Origin: Pseudomonadota bacterium
GTDB lineage: Bacteria; Myxococcota_A; Polyangia; GCA-2747355
Direction: 5' to 3'
Assembly (NCBI GenBank): GCA_016702545.1
Contig: JADJDT010000015.1
Location: 62,001 to 126,000 of the forward strand
Length of the DNA: 64,000 nucleotides
Position 1 is the stretch's first letter. Every line of letters begins with the position of its first letter. The notes under the pieces are model-generated. The model was not told the DNA's origin. It did no database searches and saw nothing but the letters and a program-made list of their open reading frames with translations. This document shows positions 24,246-33,035 of this stretch, one piece after another. The translations under genes were made by a program, and so were the position numbers.

Positions 24246-25985
24246 ATGAACCCAGCCGACGCCGACCCCAGCCTCAGCCCGAGCCAGCCCCTCCCCGCCA
24301 GCGGACGGCGCGCGGACGCCGACGGCGTGACCCGCGTGCCCACGGGTGAGTTCGAGGGCGAGGGGGCCCAGGAGGGCGGCGGCGCCGGGGACGCGGACGG
24401 CCCATCCTCCTCCGGCGCCGGGGAAGCCGATCCCAGCGTCAACGGCCTGACGCGACCGCGCATCATCGCGATCGCCGGCGGCAAGGGCGGCGTCGGCTGC
24501 AGCGTGATCGCTTCCAGCATCGGCATCTATCTCGCCCAGCTCAGCAAGCGCGTCGTGCTGATCGACGCCAACCTCGGCGCCCCGAACCTGCATACGCTGG
24601 TCGGCGTCCACGAGGCCCAGCGTTCGCTGCACCGCTTTCTGCGGCACGACGTGCGGCGGCTGGAGGAGATGGTCTGCGATACCCCCTTCAAGGGCCTGGG
24701 GCTGGTGCCGGGACAGGCCAACGCGCTCGACGCCGCTAATCCGCGGCCGGTGCAGAAGAAGCGCTTCCTCGCGCAGCTGACCGGCCTGGCCGCCGACTAC
24801 GTCGTGATCGACGTCGGCCCGGGCACCGGCTTCAATGCCCTCGACACCCTGCTCGCCGCCGATCTGCACGTCATGGTGACGCACGCCGAGCCGACGGCCA
24901 CCGAGTGCCTGGCGCGGCTGATCAAGGCCGCCTTCCTCCGCCAGGTCCGCGCGCTGCCCGGCGTCGACACGCTGCTGCGCACCCTCGAGGACCACGCCCA
25001 CTGCGGGCTCCCGTCGCCCAACCAGCTCCGCGACGCCGCCGCCGCCCGCGAGGACGGCCTGGCCGAGGCCCTGGCGGCCGCGATGGGCGAGCTGCGCCCG
25101 CTGATCGTCGTCAACGACACGCGCACCCGTGACGACCTGGAGCTGGGACCCGCGCTGGCGACCGTGGCGCGGCGTCACCTCGGGCTGCCCGTCGAATACC
25201 TGGGCTACGTCGAGAGCGACGACCTCGTCTGGCTCTGCATCCGCAAGCGCCGCCCGCTGCTGGTGGAGAACCCCGAGGCCAAGGTCAGCCGCGACATCGA
25301 GCGCGTGGCGCGCCGGCTGATCGCACGCGACCCGCGCGAGCGCGGCGCCAGCCTCGAGCCGCCGCCAGTGGCGCTCGACCGTCAGAACCACTACGAGCTG
25401 CTCGGCGTCCACCCGGCCGCCAGCGAAGAGGAGCTACGCCGCGCCCATCGCCAGGTGCGGCGCATCTACGATCCCACCTCGAGCGCGATCTACGGTCTCG
25501 CCTCCGCCGAGGAGATCCGCCGCTTCCTGCAGCGCGCCGAAGAGGCCTACGCCACGCTGATCGATCCGGAGAAGCAGCAGCGTTACAACCAACAGCTCTT
25601 CCCAGAGGGCGAGACCCACCCGGCAGCCGCCGCGCCGGGGGCCGATCGGACGGACGAGCCGGGCGACGTCCCCAACGCCGCGAGCGGGGCGCCCCGCCGC
25701 GCCCGACCGGAGATGCCCGTCTTCGATCACCAGACCGTCTTCACCGGCGAGCTGCTGCGGCAGGTCCGCGAGGCGCGGGGCGCCGACCTGCAGGATCTCG
25801 CCGATCGGACGAAGATCTCGCGCAGCTACCTGGAGGGCATCGAGGCCGAAAACTTCGCCGGTGGGCTCGCGCCGGTCTACGTGCGCGGCTTCGTCAAGGC
25901 GGTCGCGCGCCAGCTCGGTCTCGACCCCGCGCTGGTCGCCGACAGCTACATGGCGCACTACGCCGCCGCCGAACGAAAGCGCTAG
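24246..25985 (+). CDS. MinD/ParA-like, J-domain and RodZ-type HTH fusion protein
   Basis: 579 residues. A Gly/Ser-rich leader of about 70 residues is followed by a MinD/ParA-like domain (about 75-375: IIAIAGGKGGVGCSVIASSI, VVLIDANLGAPNLHTLVG, YVVIDVGPGTG). The Walker A has Cys where the P-loop lysine normally stands (KGGVGC versus KGGVGK); the signature lysine remains. Next is a J-domain-like segment (about 385-455: NHYELLGVHPAASEEELRRA) with YDP where DnaJ has HPD. Last is a RodZ/HTH_25-type helix-turn-helix (about 495-565: LRQVREARGADLQDLADRTK, YLEGIEAENF, YVRGFVKAVARQLGLD). It may be a scaffold in cell polarity or division; the function is not established. A GTG nine bases upstream is an alternative start. 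Confidence 0.82.
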   Translation: MNPADADPSLSPSQPLPASGRRADADGVTRVPTGEFEGEGAQEGGGAGDADGPSSSGAGEADPSVNGLTRPRIIAIAGGKGGVGCSVIASSIGIYLAQLSKRVVLIDANLGAPNLHTLVGVHEAQRSLHRFLRHDVRRLEEMVCDTPFKGLGLVPGQANALDAANPRPVQKKRFLAQLTGLAADYVVIDVGPGTGFNALDTLLAADLHVMVTHAEPTATECLARLIKAAFLRQVRALPGVDTLLRTLEDHAHCGLPSPNQLRDAAAAREDGLAEALAAAMGELRPLIVVNDTRTRDDLELGPALATVARRHLGLPVEYLGYVESDDLVWLCIRKRRPLLVENPEAKVSRDIERVARRLIARDPRERGASLEPPPVALDRQNHYELLGVHPAASEEELRRAHRQVRRIYDPTSSAIYGLASAEEIRRFLQRAEEAYATLIDPEKQQRYNQQLFPEGETHPAAAAPGADRTDEPGDVPNAASGAPRRARPEMPVFDHQTVFTGELLRQVREARGADLQDLADRTKISRSYLEGIEAENFAGGLAPVYVRGFVKAVARQLGLDPALVADSYMAHYAAAERKR

Positions 25986-25991
25986 CCGCCC

Positions 25992-27566
25992 TCAGGCCCG
26001 GGCGCGAAAGCGGCGCCAGTCGACGCCGAACCTGCGCACGCGCAGGCCCATCACCCGCTCGGTGATGTCGAGCTCGCGGGCGGCCTGCGCCATGTTGCCG
26101 CGACAGCGCTTGAGCGCCTCCACCAACAGCTCCCGCTCCAGCGCCTCCAGCGACGACTGCAGCGTGCCCTTCGGTGCCGTACCGGTGGCGTCCTGCGTCT
26201 GCAGCGTCGGCGGGAGATGATGGCCGTGGATCACGCTGTCGTCGCTCAGCAGCACCGCGCGCTCGATGCAGTTCTCGAGCTCGCGCACGTTGCCGGGCCA
26301 GTGGTAGCTGGTCAGCATGTCGATCGCGGGCGTCGAGATGCGGCGGATCGGCTTCTTCATCGACTTGCTGTAGCGCTCGATGAAGAAGTCGGCGAGCAAG
26401 GGGATGTCTGTCTTGCGCTCCCGCAGCGGCGGCACATGGATCGGCACCACGTTGAGCCGGTAGTAGAGGTCCTCGCGGAACTTCCCGGCGGTGAGGAACT
26501 GCTCGAGGTTGCGATTGGTCGCCGTGATGATGCGCACGTCGACGCGAATCGTGCTCGAGCCACCGACGCGCTCGAACTCACGTTCCTGCAGCACGCGCAG
26601 CAGCAACACCTGCGTCGTCGGCGGCAGGTCACCGATCTCGTCGAGGAAGATCGTCCCGCTGTGCGCGAGCTCGAAGCGCCCGCGCCGCTGGCGCAGCGCG
26701 CCGGTGAAGGCGCCGGCCTCGTGACCGAAGAGCTCGCTCTCGAGCACCGACTCCGGTAGCGCCGCGCAGTTGACCTTGACCAGCGGCCGCGCCGCGCGCG
26801 CGCTGTTGTAGTGGATGGCGTTGGCGATCAGCTCCTTGCCGACCCCGCTCTCACCGCGAATCATCACCGTGGTGTCGCTGGGCGAGACCCGAGCGATCAT
26901 GTCGTACACGGGCTGCATCGCGCGGGCGTTGCCGATGATGTTGGCCGGGCGAAAGCGGCTCTGCAGCTCCTGCTGCAGCCGCAGGTTCTCCTCGAGCAGC
27001 CGCTGGCGCTCCTGCTGCGCCGCCTGCCGGACGCGCGCGGCCTGCGCGATCATCGCGGCCACGGTCGAGAGCAAGCGCTCGTTGTGCTGGTCGAGCGCTC
27101 CCTCCGAGGCCGCGCAATCCGCGCTCAACGTGCCGATCACCTCCTTGCCGATCTTGATCGGCACGCAGATGAACGAGACCTCCTCCTTGCGCAGCCGCCG
27201 TCGCGCGCCGGTGCGGTCGAGGAAACCCGAGGCCTCCGAGAGCGAGGGCACGACCACCGCGCGCCCGGTCTGCACCACCTGGCCGGTGATGCCTTCGCCG
27301 AGCTTGTAGCGCCCGCGCTCGCGCTGACTGGCCGACAGGCCGTAGGCCGCCTCGATCGCGATCTCCCCGGTGCTGGGATCGATCAGCGTGATCGTGCCGC
27401 GCATCAGCCCGCGGTGCAGCGCCAGCGCCTCGAGCACCGGCTCGATCACGTCGCGCAGATCGGGGCTGCGGTCGAGGATCTCGCCGACCTCGAAGAGCAG
27501 CCGCAGCTCGCGCAGCTCGCGCGGCTCACCGTCGCTGTCGTGAACATTTTCTTCTGGCGGGGTCAT
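25992..27566 (-). CDS. NifA-like sigma-54-dependent regulator (GAF-AAA-Fis)
   Basis: 524-residue bacterial enhancer-binding protein. N-terminal GAF domain (about 15-180: LFEVGEILDRSPDLRDVIEPVLEAL), a coiled linker, then the AAA domain with Walker A RGESGVGKELIANAIH, the sigma-54 contact loop ELFGHEAGAFTGALRQ, Walker B GTIFLDEIGDLP and the arginine finger area REDLYYRLNV. The C-terminus is a Fis-type HTH (GNMAQAARELDITERVMGLRVRRFG). The GAF domain plus the DNA-binding end resemble NifA and other GAF regulators; no nif gene is present. The target and GAF ligand are unknown. ATG 27566 is preferred because a candidate promoter lies between it and an ATG 17 codons upstream. Confidence 0.9.
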   Translation of the reverse strand: MTPPEENVHDSDGEPRELRELRLLFEVGEILDRSPDLRDVIEPVLEALALHRGLMRGTITLIDPSTGEIAIEAAYGLSASQRERGRYKLGEGITGQVVQTGRAVVVPSLSEASGFLDRTGARRRLRKEEVSFICVPIKIGKEVIGTLSADCAASEGALDQHNERLLSTVAAMIAQAARVRQAAQQERQRLLEENLRLQQELQSRFRPANIIGNARAMQPVYDMIARVSPSDTTVMIRGESGVGKELIANAIHYNSARAARPLVKVNCAALPESVLESELFGHEAGAFTGALRQRRGRFELAHSGTIFLDEIGDLPPTTQVLLLRVLQEREFERVGGSSTIRVDVRIITATNRNLEQFLTAGKFREDLYYRLNVVPIHVPPLRERKTDIPLLADFFIERYSKSMKKPIRRISTPAIDMLTSYHWPGNVRELENCIERAVLLSDDSVIHGHHLPPTLQTQDATGTAPKGTLQSSLEALERELLVEALKRCRGNMAQAARELDITERVMGLRVRRFGVDWRRFRARA

Positions 27567-27596
27567 GGCCAAGTCCGACACAAAGCCTTGGCCGAC

Positions 27597-27625
27597 ATAA
27601 ATGTAGGATCGGCTCATTTTGTCAA
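27597..27625 (-). promoter_or_regulatory. Candidate promoter of the NifA-like regulator
   Basis: Minus strand: perfect TTGACA (complement of 27620-27625), 17-base spacer, ATTTAT (27597-27602, 3 of 6); TACATT two bases earlier is an alternative -10. It lies about 30 bases before the preferred ATG. Confidence 0.4.
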
Positions 27626-27711
27626 GGGCCTTGGACGTTCCGAACCGTCGTCGCCTGGCGCAGAGCGCCGTCGGCTCCTGGCAGCAGGCACCGCCAGGAG
27701 CCCTTCAGCCT

Positions 27712-28938
27712 TCAGCTCGACTTGACGATCACCCCCAGCGTCGTCGTGAACTGCGAGTCCTTCCCGGCGGCCGTACCACTGGCGAAGATGCCCTTGTCGG
27801 CCCAGTCGAGGCGGTTGTCGAGGCGGAACACCAGATAGGGCGACGGCAAGTAGTCGAGGGTCAAGGTCCCCGTGAGGATCGTCTGGTCTGCCACGCCGAG
27901 GCGGATACCATCGGGGTCGCCGAAGTATTCGCCACGCAGGGCGGCGGCCACCGTCGACGCGGGTCGATACTGCACGCCGAGACTCCCTCCGTACCAGAGC
28001 GAGGTGTCGTCGCCGCTAGCGGTCGAGAAGGTCTCGGCACCCAGATCACCGTTGAGCAGCACCGTCAGCTTGTCGCTCGGCCGCGCGGTCACGATCGCAT
28101 CGACGAAGTGTCGCAGACGCCCATTGGCGTCGCTGTCCTTGGCCACCGTCACCTCACCCGTGTCGGTATCGGTCACCTCGACGACGTCGGCTTGCTCCGG
28201 GCCCACCAGATAGCCGAGCACCAGACTCACGGGCTGCGTCGCATACGCGAGCTGCACCCCAAAGGTCTTCATCGTGTTGTTATCGATCGTCCGATCCCAC
28301 CCATTGACGGCGATCAGGGTCGCCGTGAGCTGGTCACTCAGGGTCAGCCCCGCTCGCAGCCCGGTGTGGAAGAAGGGCTGACCGGCCCAGTTGAGCACGC
28401 CGCGCGTGTAGTTGAAGTTGTCCTGCGCCTCGGATACCTCGGCGCCGTAGGGCGTGGCGAACTTGTCGAAGTCGAGCGTCAGGCGCGCCAGCGGCCTCCA
28501 GCTGACGAAGGCCTGCTTGATGAACTCGAGCCCGAAGTCGAGGCCCGCGTCCGCGAGCGCGAAGCGGTTGGCCGTCGGCCCGAAGCGCAGGCTGACCGTG
28601 CCACCCACGGGCGCCGTCGGCGCGCTGAGGTCGAGACCGGCCCAGGACAGCGCGAAGCCGTTGTCCTGGTCGAAGGCGCGCACGCCGCCGACTGCGTTGT
28701 TGTCGGGCTTCGGGAAACGGTAGTTGACCGAGTAGTAGCCGTCGACGAAGGCGCGGTAGGAGACGACGTCGTACCAGGACTTCGCCGGCGCCGGCGCCTC
28801 GGCGGATGCCGCCCGCGGCATCGACGTCGCCACCACCAGCGCCGCCACCATCGCAGCGCCGGCGCGCTGCCCCAAGACCCGCAGCGAGCGACCGCGCGGT
28901 GTGGCGGAGTTGCTGCTCGAAGACCGTTCCGTGCTCAT
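27712..28938 (-). CDS. Outer-membrane beta-barrel porin
   Basis: 408 residues. A signal peptide (LRVLGQRAGAAMVAALVVATSMPRAASAEA) precedes a sequence of alternating polar/hydrophobic strands typical of a barrel: WYDVVSYRAFVDGYYSVNYRF, GLEFIKQAFVSWRPLARLTLDF, KFATPYGAEV..., SLWYGGSLGVQYRP. The plan FVDGYYSVNY... DNFNYTRGVLNWAGQPFFHTGLRAG resembles the BBP2/OmpL-like porin family (outer membrane beta-barrel protein). The start chosen is the ATG with AGGGGG six bases upstream. The substrate is unknown. It lies upstream of the NifA-like regulator on the same strand, 145 bases apart, so it may be separately transcribed. Confidence 0.8.
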   Translation of the reverse strand: MSTERSSSSNSATPRGRSLRVLGQRAGAAMVAALVVATSMPRAASAEAPAPAKSWYDVVSYRAFVDGYYSVNYRFPKPDNNAVGGVRAFDQDNGFALSWAGLDLSAPTAPVGGTVSLRFGPTANRFALADAGLDFGLEFIKQAFVSWRPLARLTLDFDKFATPYGAEVSEAQDNFNYTRGVLNWAGQPFFHTGLRAGLTLSDQLTATLIAVNGWDRTIDNNTMKTFGVQLAYATQPVSLVLGYLVGPEQADVVEVTDTDTGEVTVAKDSDANGRLRHFVDAIVTARPSDKLTVLLNGDLGAETFSTASGDDTSLWYGGSLGVQYRPASTVAAALRGEYFGDPDGIRLGVADQTILTGTLTLDYLPSPYLVFRLDNRLDWADKGIFASGTAAGKDSQFTTTLGVIVKSS

Positions 28939-29328
28939 GCTGTCCCCCTTGCTTCGATGTATTGCTTCGATGGATCCGACCGGGCTCGCCGCCCAATACC
29001 GTTGCAGGTCGTGGTTGCACTGCGCCGGCCCGTCGCTGCGACCGCTGACGCACCCGGCGGCTGTCGCTAGCACGCAACGTGCCAGCCTGCCTCGCACCGC
29101 GAAAGTGGTCGCACGCGGCGCCCTTGCGGCTGCGCGGCGCCTGGAGACGGGCCCCGCCGCCCGCGACTACCGACATCCGCGTTGGAAAGGCTGGGGCGAC
29201 CCCACGCGCGCGTAGGGCGCCCGGCGCGGGCGACAGCCGCCGGCGATCGGAACGACCAGCAGCCGGCTCGCCACCCGCCTCGACCCACCCGCAGGTCGCC
29301 GCGCCACGACACCGCGCCGCCACCGCGT
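28939..29328. other. Gene-free stretch between porin and dksA
   Basis: 390 bases in the divergent gap. TTGCTTCGATG is repeated at 28949-28959 and 28962-28972, just upstream of the porin ribosome-binding site; this could be an operator or chance. No convincing coding frame; the porin promoter was not located with confidence. Confidence 0.45.
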
Positions 29329-29358
29329 TTGACAGTGCGGCGCGCGCGCGCCTACCAT
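29329..29358 (+). promoter_or_regulatory. Promoter of the dksA-like gene, nearly leaderless
   Basis: Perfect TTGACA at 29329-29334 and TACCAT at 29353-29358 (4 of 6), spacer 18 bases. A transcript starting 6-8 bases after the -10 box would begin at or next to the ATG at 29367, which would explain the missing Shine-Dalgarno sequence. Confidence 0.5.
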
Positions 29359-29366
29359 TCTCGGCG

Positions 29367-29789
29367 ATGCTCAACGATCAACAAACGGCGCAGCTGAAAC
29401 AGGTCCTCGTCGACGCTGAACGGCGCGTGCTGCAGAGCGCTCAAAGCGCGCTCGAGCTGACGCGCGAAGGTCCCACCGACGGCGGCCGCGACTCGATTGA
29501 CCAATCCAACAGCGAGGAGCTCGTGTCGACCGCCCTACGGCTGCGCGACCGCGAGCAGAAGCTGCTGACGAAGATTCGCGAGGCGCTCGGCCGGCTGGCC
29601 GAGGGCGTCATCGACGAATGCGAGATGTGCGGCGGACCGATCGTCTTTCGCCGGCTGCTGGTGCGCCCGGTGACCACGCTGTGCATCGACTGCAAGGAGC
29701 GCAGCGAGGAGGACGAGCGCCGCGCGCCGCCCACCGAGAACCTACCTACCGGTGGAGCCGACGCAGCCGAGGACTGGCCCGAGTCCTGA
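29367..29789 (+). CDS. dksA: DksA/TraR family zinc-finger transcription factor
   Basis: 140 residues. DksA-type proteins enter the RNA polymerase secondary channel and act with ppGpp. Helical N-terminal coiled coil (QQTAQLKQVLVDAERRVLQ...), SNSEELVSTALRLRDREQKLL, then the C4 zinc finger CEMCGGPIVFRRLLVRPVTT followed by CIDC (CxxC-x17-CxxC). The usual two acidic residues at the coiled-coil tip appear as GGRDSIDQSN. A Pro/Glu-rich tail ends the protein. Start by the first Met after the promoter; no ribosome-binding site is visible. Confidence 0.88.
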   Translation: MLNDQQTAQLKQVLVDAERRVLQSAQSALELTREGPTDGGRDSIDQSNSEELVSTALRLRDREQKLLTKIREALGRLAEGVIDECEMCGGPIVFRRLLVRPVTTLCIDCKERSEEDERRAPPTENLPTGGADAAEDWPES

Positions 29790-30197
29790 GCGCCGGCCGG
29801 GCGCACCGAACGCCTTCGACTCCCGACGCGCGCCCTTTCCCGACCCGCTCCCACGGCGGGGCGACGCGGCCACGCCCGCGCGGCCCACGGACGCGCCGGT
29901 ACGGACGCGCCTCCACGGACGCGCCCCCCACGGAAGAGCTGGGGCGCGATCCTTGGTGCCCTGCCTGAAGTGGTCTATCATCGCGCTCTGCCCTCTTGGC
30001 GGGTCGTGCGACCGTGCCAGCTGGGAGCCCGGTGTCGAGTTCGTCGCGGGCGATGAGGTCGCGGGCGATGAGTCGGGCCGAGCGTGGCAAGCTGCGGAGT
30101 GGCGCGGACGGGCGTGGGGGGGCGGAGCGTGAGCGCGGGAGCCTGAGCGCGATCCGGCGCTCGGGCTGCACGGCAGGTTTCGCCACCAGTTCTGAGC
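29790..30197. other. Gene-free stretch upstream of the Ser/Thr kinase gene
   Basis: 408 bases. ACGGACGCGCC recurs three times at 29886-29930, and GTCGCGGGCGATGAG occurs twice in tandem near 30042-30072. A good promoter lies at 29953-29981 (separate entry), giving the kinase a 5' leader of about 210 bases, long enough to hold regulation. No reading frame there looks coded. Confidence 0.45.
29953..29981 (+). promoter_or_regulatory. Candidate promoter of the Ser/Thr kinase gene
   Basis: TTGGTG (29953-29958, 3 of 6) and TATCAT (29976-29981, 5 of 6) with the ideal 17-base spacer, in an AT-richer patch 217 bases before the ATG. Confidence 0.4.
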
Positions 30198-31565
30198 ATG
30201 GCTGCCCTGGAACAGAAATACCGCATCATCGACAAGCTCGACAGCGGCGGCATGGCCGAGATTTACCGTGCCGAAGCCGAGCTGATTCAGGGCATGAAGA
30301 AGAAGGTTGCGATCAAACGCATCCTTCCGCACCTCACCAAGAACGCAAAATTCGTCGCGATGTTCCTCGACGAGGCGCGGCTCAGCCTGCACCTCGATCA
30401 CGCCAACATCGTCCACGTCTTCGACATCGGCCGCGCCGGCAGCACCTACTTCCTCGTGATGGAGTACGTCGACGGCGTGAACCTGCGCGTCTTCGGCCGC
30501 ACCCTGCGCGAGCGCAATCGTCCAATCCGCATCGCCGAGGCGATCTTCATCACGATGGAGATCTGCAAGGGGCTGGCCTACGCCCACGAGATGGTGAGCC
30601 CCGATGACGGTCGCCCGCTGCACATCGTCCATCGCGATGTCAGCCCGCCGAACGTGCTGTTGTCGCGCAACGGCGAGGTCAAGCTCGTCGACTTCGGACT
30701 GGCCAAGGCCGCGAGCCAGGTCGAGCAGACCGATCCCGGGGTGGTCAAGGGCAAGTTCTCCTACCTCTCGCCGGAGGCGGCGAGCGGCATCGAGGTCGAT
30801 CATCGCGCCGACATCTTCGCCGCCGGGATCATCCTCTTCGAGCTGCTGACCGGACGTCGGCTGTTCTTCGGTGAATCCGACTACCAGACCGTCGAGCTGG
30901 TCCGACAGGCCTATGTGCCGTCGCTGTTGCAGCTCGACCCGCGCATTCCAGCGGAGCTCGACGTCGTCGCCCAGCGCGCGCTCGCACGCGACCGCGAGGC
31001 GCGCTACCAAACCGCCAACGAGATGCACGATGCGCTGGCTCAGCTGCTGTTCCAGCACGGGCTCAAGGTCACCAGCCAGGACATCGGCAAGCTGGTGCGC
31101 CGCTGCCGGGGCGACCAACCGGGAGGCACGGCCAACCAAGACACGCGCACGCGCGGGGTGATCAACAACCTGATCCGCGACGAGATCGGGAAGTTCACCT
31201 CGCTGGAGAGCGTGGGCGCCGATGCGATGGGTGCGCGACCCTTGTCGCCCGACGACCTGGCCAACGAGAGCGCCTCCTTGATGCAGCGCGACTTCGTCGA
31301 CCCGCGCAGCTGGACCAACGAGTTCGTCGCCCTCAGCAGCGTCCCACCCAGCTCGACGCCGCTACCCGAGACGGACGAGCCGCCCGAGGTCTTCTCGCTC
31401 GAGCAAGCCCTCGAGGGCACGGCCGACGCCTCGTCTCAGCCACCGCCACGTCAGCCGCTGCCCTGGCGACGTGTCGCCGCCGCAGTGCTGATTTTTGCCG
31501 CGCTCGGCGCCCTCTCGACCTACCTGCTGCGTTGGCTCGGGGTCCTGGGCGACCGAGGGGGCTAG
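30198..31565 (+). CDS. Eukaryote-like Ser/Thr protein kinase with C-terminal TM helix
   Basis: 455 residues. The kinase domain spans about 9-275: LDSGGMAEIYRAEAE (Gly loop), KKVAIKRILPHL (ATP Lys), Glu in FLDEARLSLHLDHANI, catalytic HRDVSPPNVLLSRNGEVKLVDFGLAK (here split as HRDVSPPNVLL and DFGLAK), and SPEAASG in the P+1 region. A linker of about 140 residues follows, then a hydrophobic helix near 427-447 (VAAAVLIFAALGALSTYLLRW). The HRDVSPPN form is common in myxobacterial kinases. FHA proteins such as the one at 4.8 kb are plausible readers of its products (inference). glgC follows 26 bases downstream. Confidence 0.93.
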   Translation: MAALEQKYRIIDKLDSGGMAEIYRAEAELIQGMKKKVAIKRILPHLTKNAKFVAMFLDEARLSLHLDHANIVHVFDIGRAGSTYFLVMEYVDGVNLRVFGRTLRERNRPIRIAEAIFITMEICKGLAYAHEMVSPDDGRPLHIVHRDVSPPNVLLSRNGEVKLVDFGLAKAASQVEQTDPGVVKGKFSYLSPEAASGIEVDHRADIFAAGIILFELLTGRRLFFGESDYQTVELVRQAYVPSLLQLDPRIPAELDVVAQRALARDREARYQTANEMHDALAQLLFQHGLKVTSQDIGKLVRRCRGDQPGGTANQDTRTRGVINNLIRDEIGKFTSLESVGADAMGARPLSPDDLANESASLMQRDFVDPRSWTNEFVALSSVPPSSTPLPETDEPPEVFSLEQALEGTADASSQPPPRQPLPWRRVAAAVLIFAALGALSTYLLRWLGVLGDRGG

Positions 31566-31591
31566 CCACCTTCGCGAAGGAGCCGCGCAAG

Positions 31592-32860
31592 ATGTCCGAC
31601 GCGCATTTCGGTTACGACATGGGGCCACAGCCCAACGTGCTGGCGGTGGTGCTCGCCGGCGGCGAGGGCACGCGGCTGCTGCCGCTGACCGCCCACCGCG
31701 CCAAGCCCGCCGTGCCCTTCGGCGGCAGCTTTCGCATCATCGACTTCGTGCTGAGCAACTTCGTCAACTCGGGCATCCACCGCATCAAGGTGCTGACGCA
31801 GTACAAGAGCGACTCGCTGCTCAGTCACATCTCGCGCGGCTGGCGTCTGTCGGCGATGCTCGACCACTACGTCGAGCCCGTGCCGGCGCAGCAGCGGCTG
31901 GGCAAGGATTGGTTCAAGGGTTCGGCCGACGCGCTGCACCAGAGCTTCAACGTCGTCGCCGACGAGGCGCCCGACTTCGTCTGCGTCTTCGGCGGTGACC
32001 ACATCTACCGCATGGACGTGCGGCAGATGCTGGGTTTTCACCTCGCCAAGCAGGCCGACCTGACGATTGCCGCCGTGCCGATGCCGATCAGTGAGGCCCA
32101 CGCCTTCGGCGTGATCGAGATCGACGAGGACTGGCGCATGTGTGGCTTCGAGGAGAAGCCGGCCGACCTTAAGCCGATTCCCGGCCGGCCGGGCTGGGCG
32201 CTGGTCTCGATGGGCAACTACAGCTTCAGCCCCGAGGTGCTCCGCGCCGCGCTGGAGGACGACGCGGCGCGCGAGGACTCGGTCCACGACTTCGGCCGCG
32301 ACATCGTGCCGATGCTCTTTCCGCGCTCCCGAACCTACGTCTACAACTTTCTCGATAACGACATTCCGGGGGTCGAGGACGACGAGCGCGGCTACTGGAA
32401 GGACGTCGGCACGCTGGAGTCGTATTGCCAGGCCAACTTCGATCTGGTCTCGATCAAGCCCGTGCTCAACCTCTACAACCGGCGCTGGCCGATTCACTCG
32501 ACCGCGCGCCCGGGGCCACCGGCGAAGTTCGTCTTCGCCGACGAGGCCGGCGAACGGATGGGTATCGCCACCGACTCCCTCGTCTCACCAGGCTGCATCA
32601 TCAGCGGCGGTCGCATCGACCGCACGATCCTCTTCCCCGGCGTGCGCATCAACAGCTTCGCCCACGTCGAGCAGTCGGTGATCATGGACGACGTCACGGT
32701 CGGCCGCCACAGCCGCCTGCGGCGTACGATCGTCGACAAGCACGTCGAGATCCCCCCACGCACCATGATTGGCTACGACCTCGAGCACGATCGGCGCCGC
32801 GGGCTCTATGTCGGCGAGGAGGGGATCGTGGTCGTCCCCAAGGCGTTCCGCTTCGGCTGA
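31592..32860 (+). CDS. glgC: Glucose-1-phosphate adenylyltransferase
   Basis: Makes ADP-glucose from glucose-1-phosphate and ATP, the committed step of bacterial glycogen synthesis. Signatures: AVVLAGGEGTRLLPLTAHRAKPAVPFGG (nucleotide loop, shown as AGGEGTRLLPLT), VNSGIHRIKVLTQYKS, FGGDHIYRMD, FGVIEIDEDWRMCGFEEKP and GYWKDVGTLESY. The C-terminal left-handed helix repeats (GIATDSLVSPGCIISGGRI, RTIVDKHVEIPPRTMIGYD) are complete. 422 residues, normal. AAGGAG lies 9 bases before the ATG. No other glg gene is near. The gene ends 42 bases before repeat element B. Confidence 0.96.
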   Translation: MSDAHFGYDMGPQPNVLAVVLAGGEGTRLLPLTAHRAKPAVPFGGSFRIIDFVLSNFVNSGIHRIKVLTQYKSDSLLSHISRGWRLSAMLDHYVEPVPAQQRLGKDWFKGSADALHQSFNVVADEAPDFVCVFGGDHIYRMDVRQMLGFHLAKQADLTIAAVPMPISEAHAFGVIEIDEDWRMCGFEEKPADLKPIPGRPGWALVSMGNYSFSPEVLRAALEDDAAREDSVHDFGRDIVPMLFPRSRTYVYNFLDNDIPGVEDDERGYWKDVGTLESYCQANFDLVSIKPVLNLYNRRWPIHSTARPGPPAKFVFADEAGERMGIATDSLVSPGCIISGGRIDRTILFPGVRINSFAHVEQSVIMDDVTVGRHSRLRRTIVDKHVEIPPRTMIGYDLEHDRRRGLYVGEEGIVVVPKAFRFG

Positions 32861-32902
32861 AGCGCCGCGGCCGCGACGTGCCGACCCTGGCCCGCGCGTC
32901 TC

Positions 32903-33035
32903 AAGAGGTGTCCAGGAATCGTCGCGAGCAGGCCCAGCGCAAGCGCGGGCCAGCGGAACGACGGGCTGGTACGTAGCATCGGGCGCAGCGGTAACGCAGC
33001 GGTCGGGCCGCGCAGCAGATTCATGGACACCTCTT
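32903..33035. repeat. Intergenic palindromic element B
   Basis: 133 bases; arms AAGAGGTGTCCAGGAATC (32903-32920) and its complement at 33018-33035 match at 17 of 18 positions. The interior is the same as in element D but with small deletions (GGGCTGGTACGT, then GTAACGCAGCGGTCGGG). The last arm base is the first base of the complement of the TGA stop of the TPR gene at 33035. It lies between two convergent genes. Confidence 0.85.

Noticed and set aside
32425..32976. Open frame of 183 codons overlapping the glgC end
   Set aside because: Out of frame with glgC, Arg/Pro-rich and running into element B; glgC is clearly the real gene.
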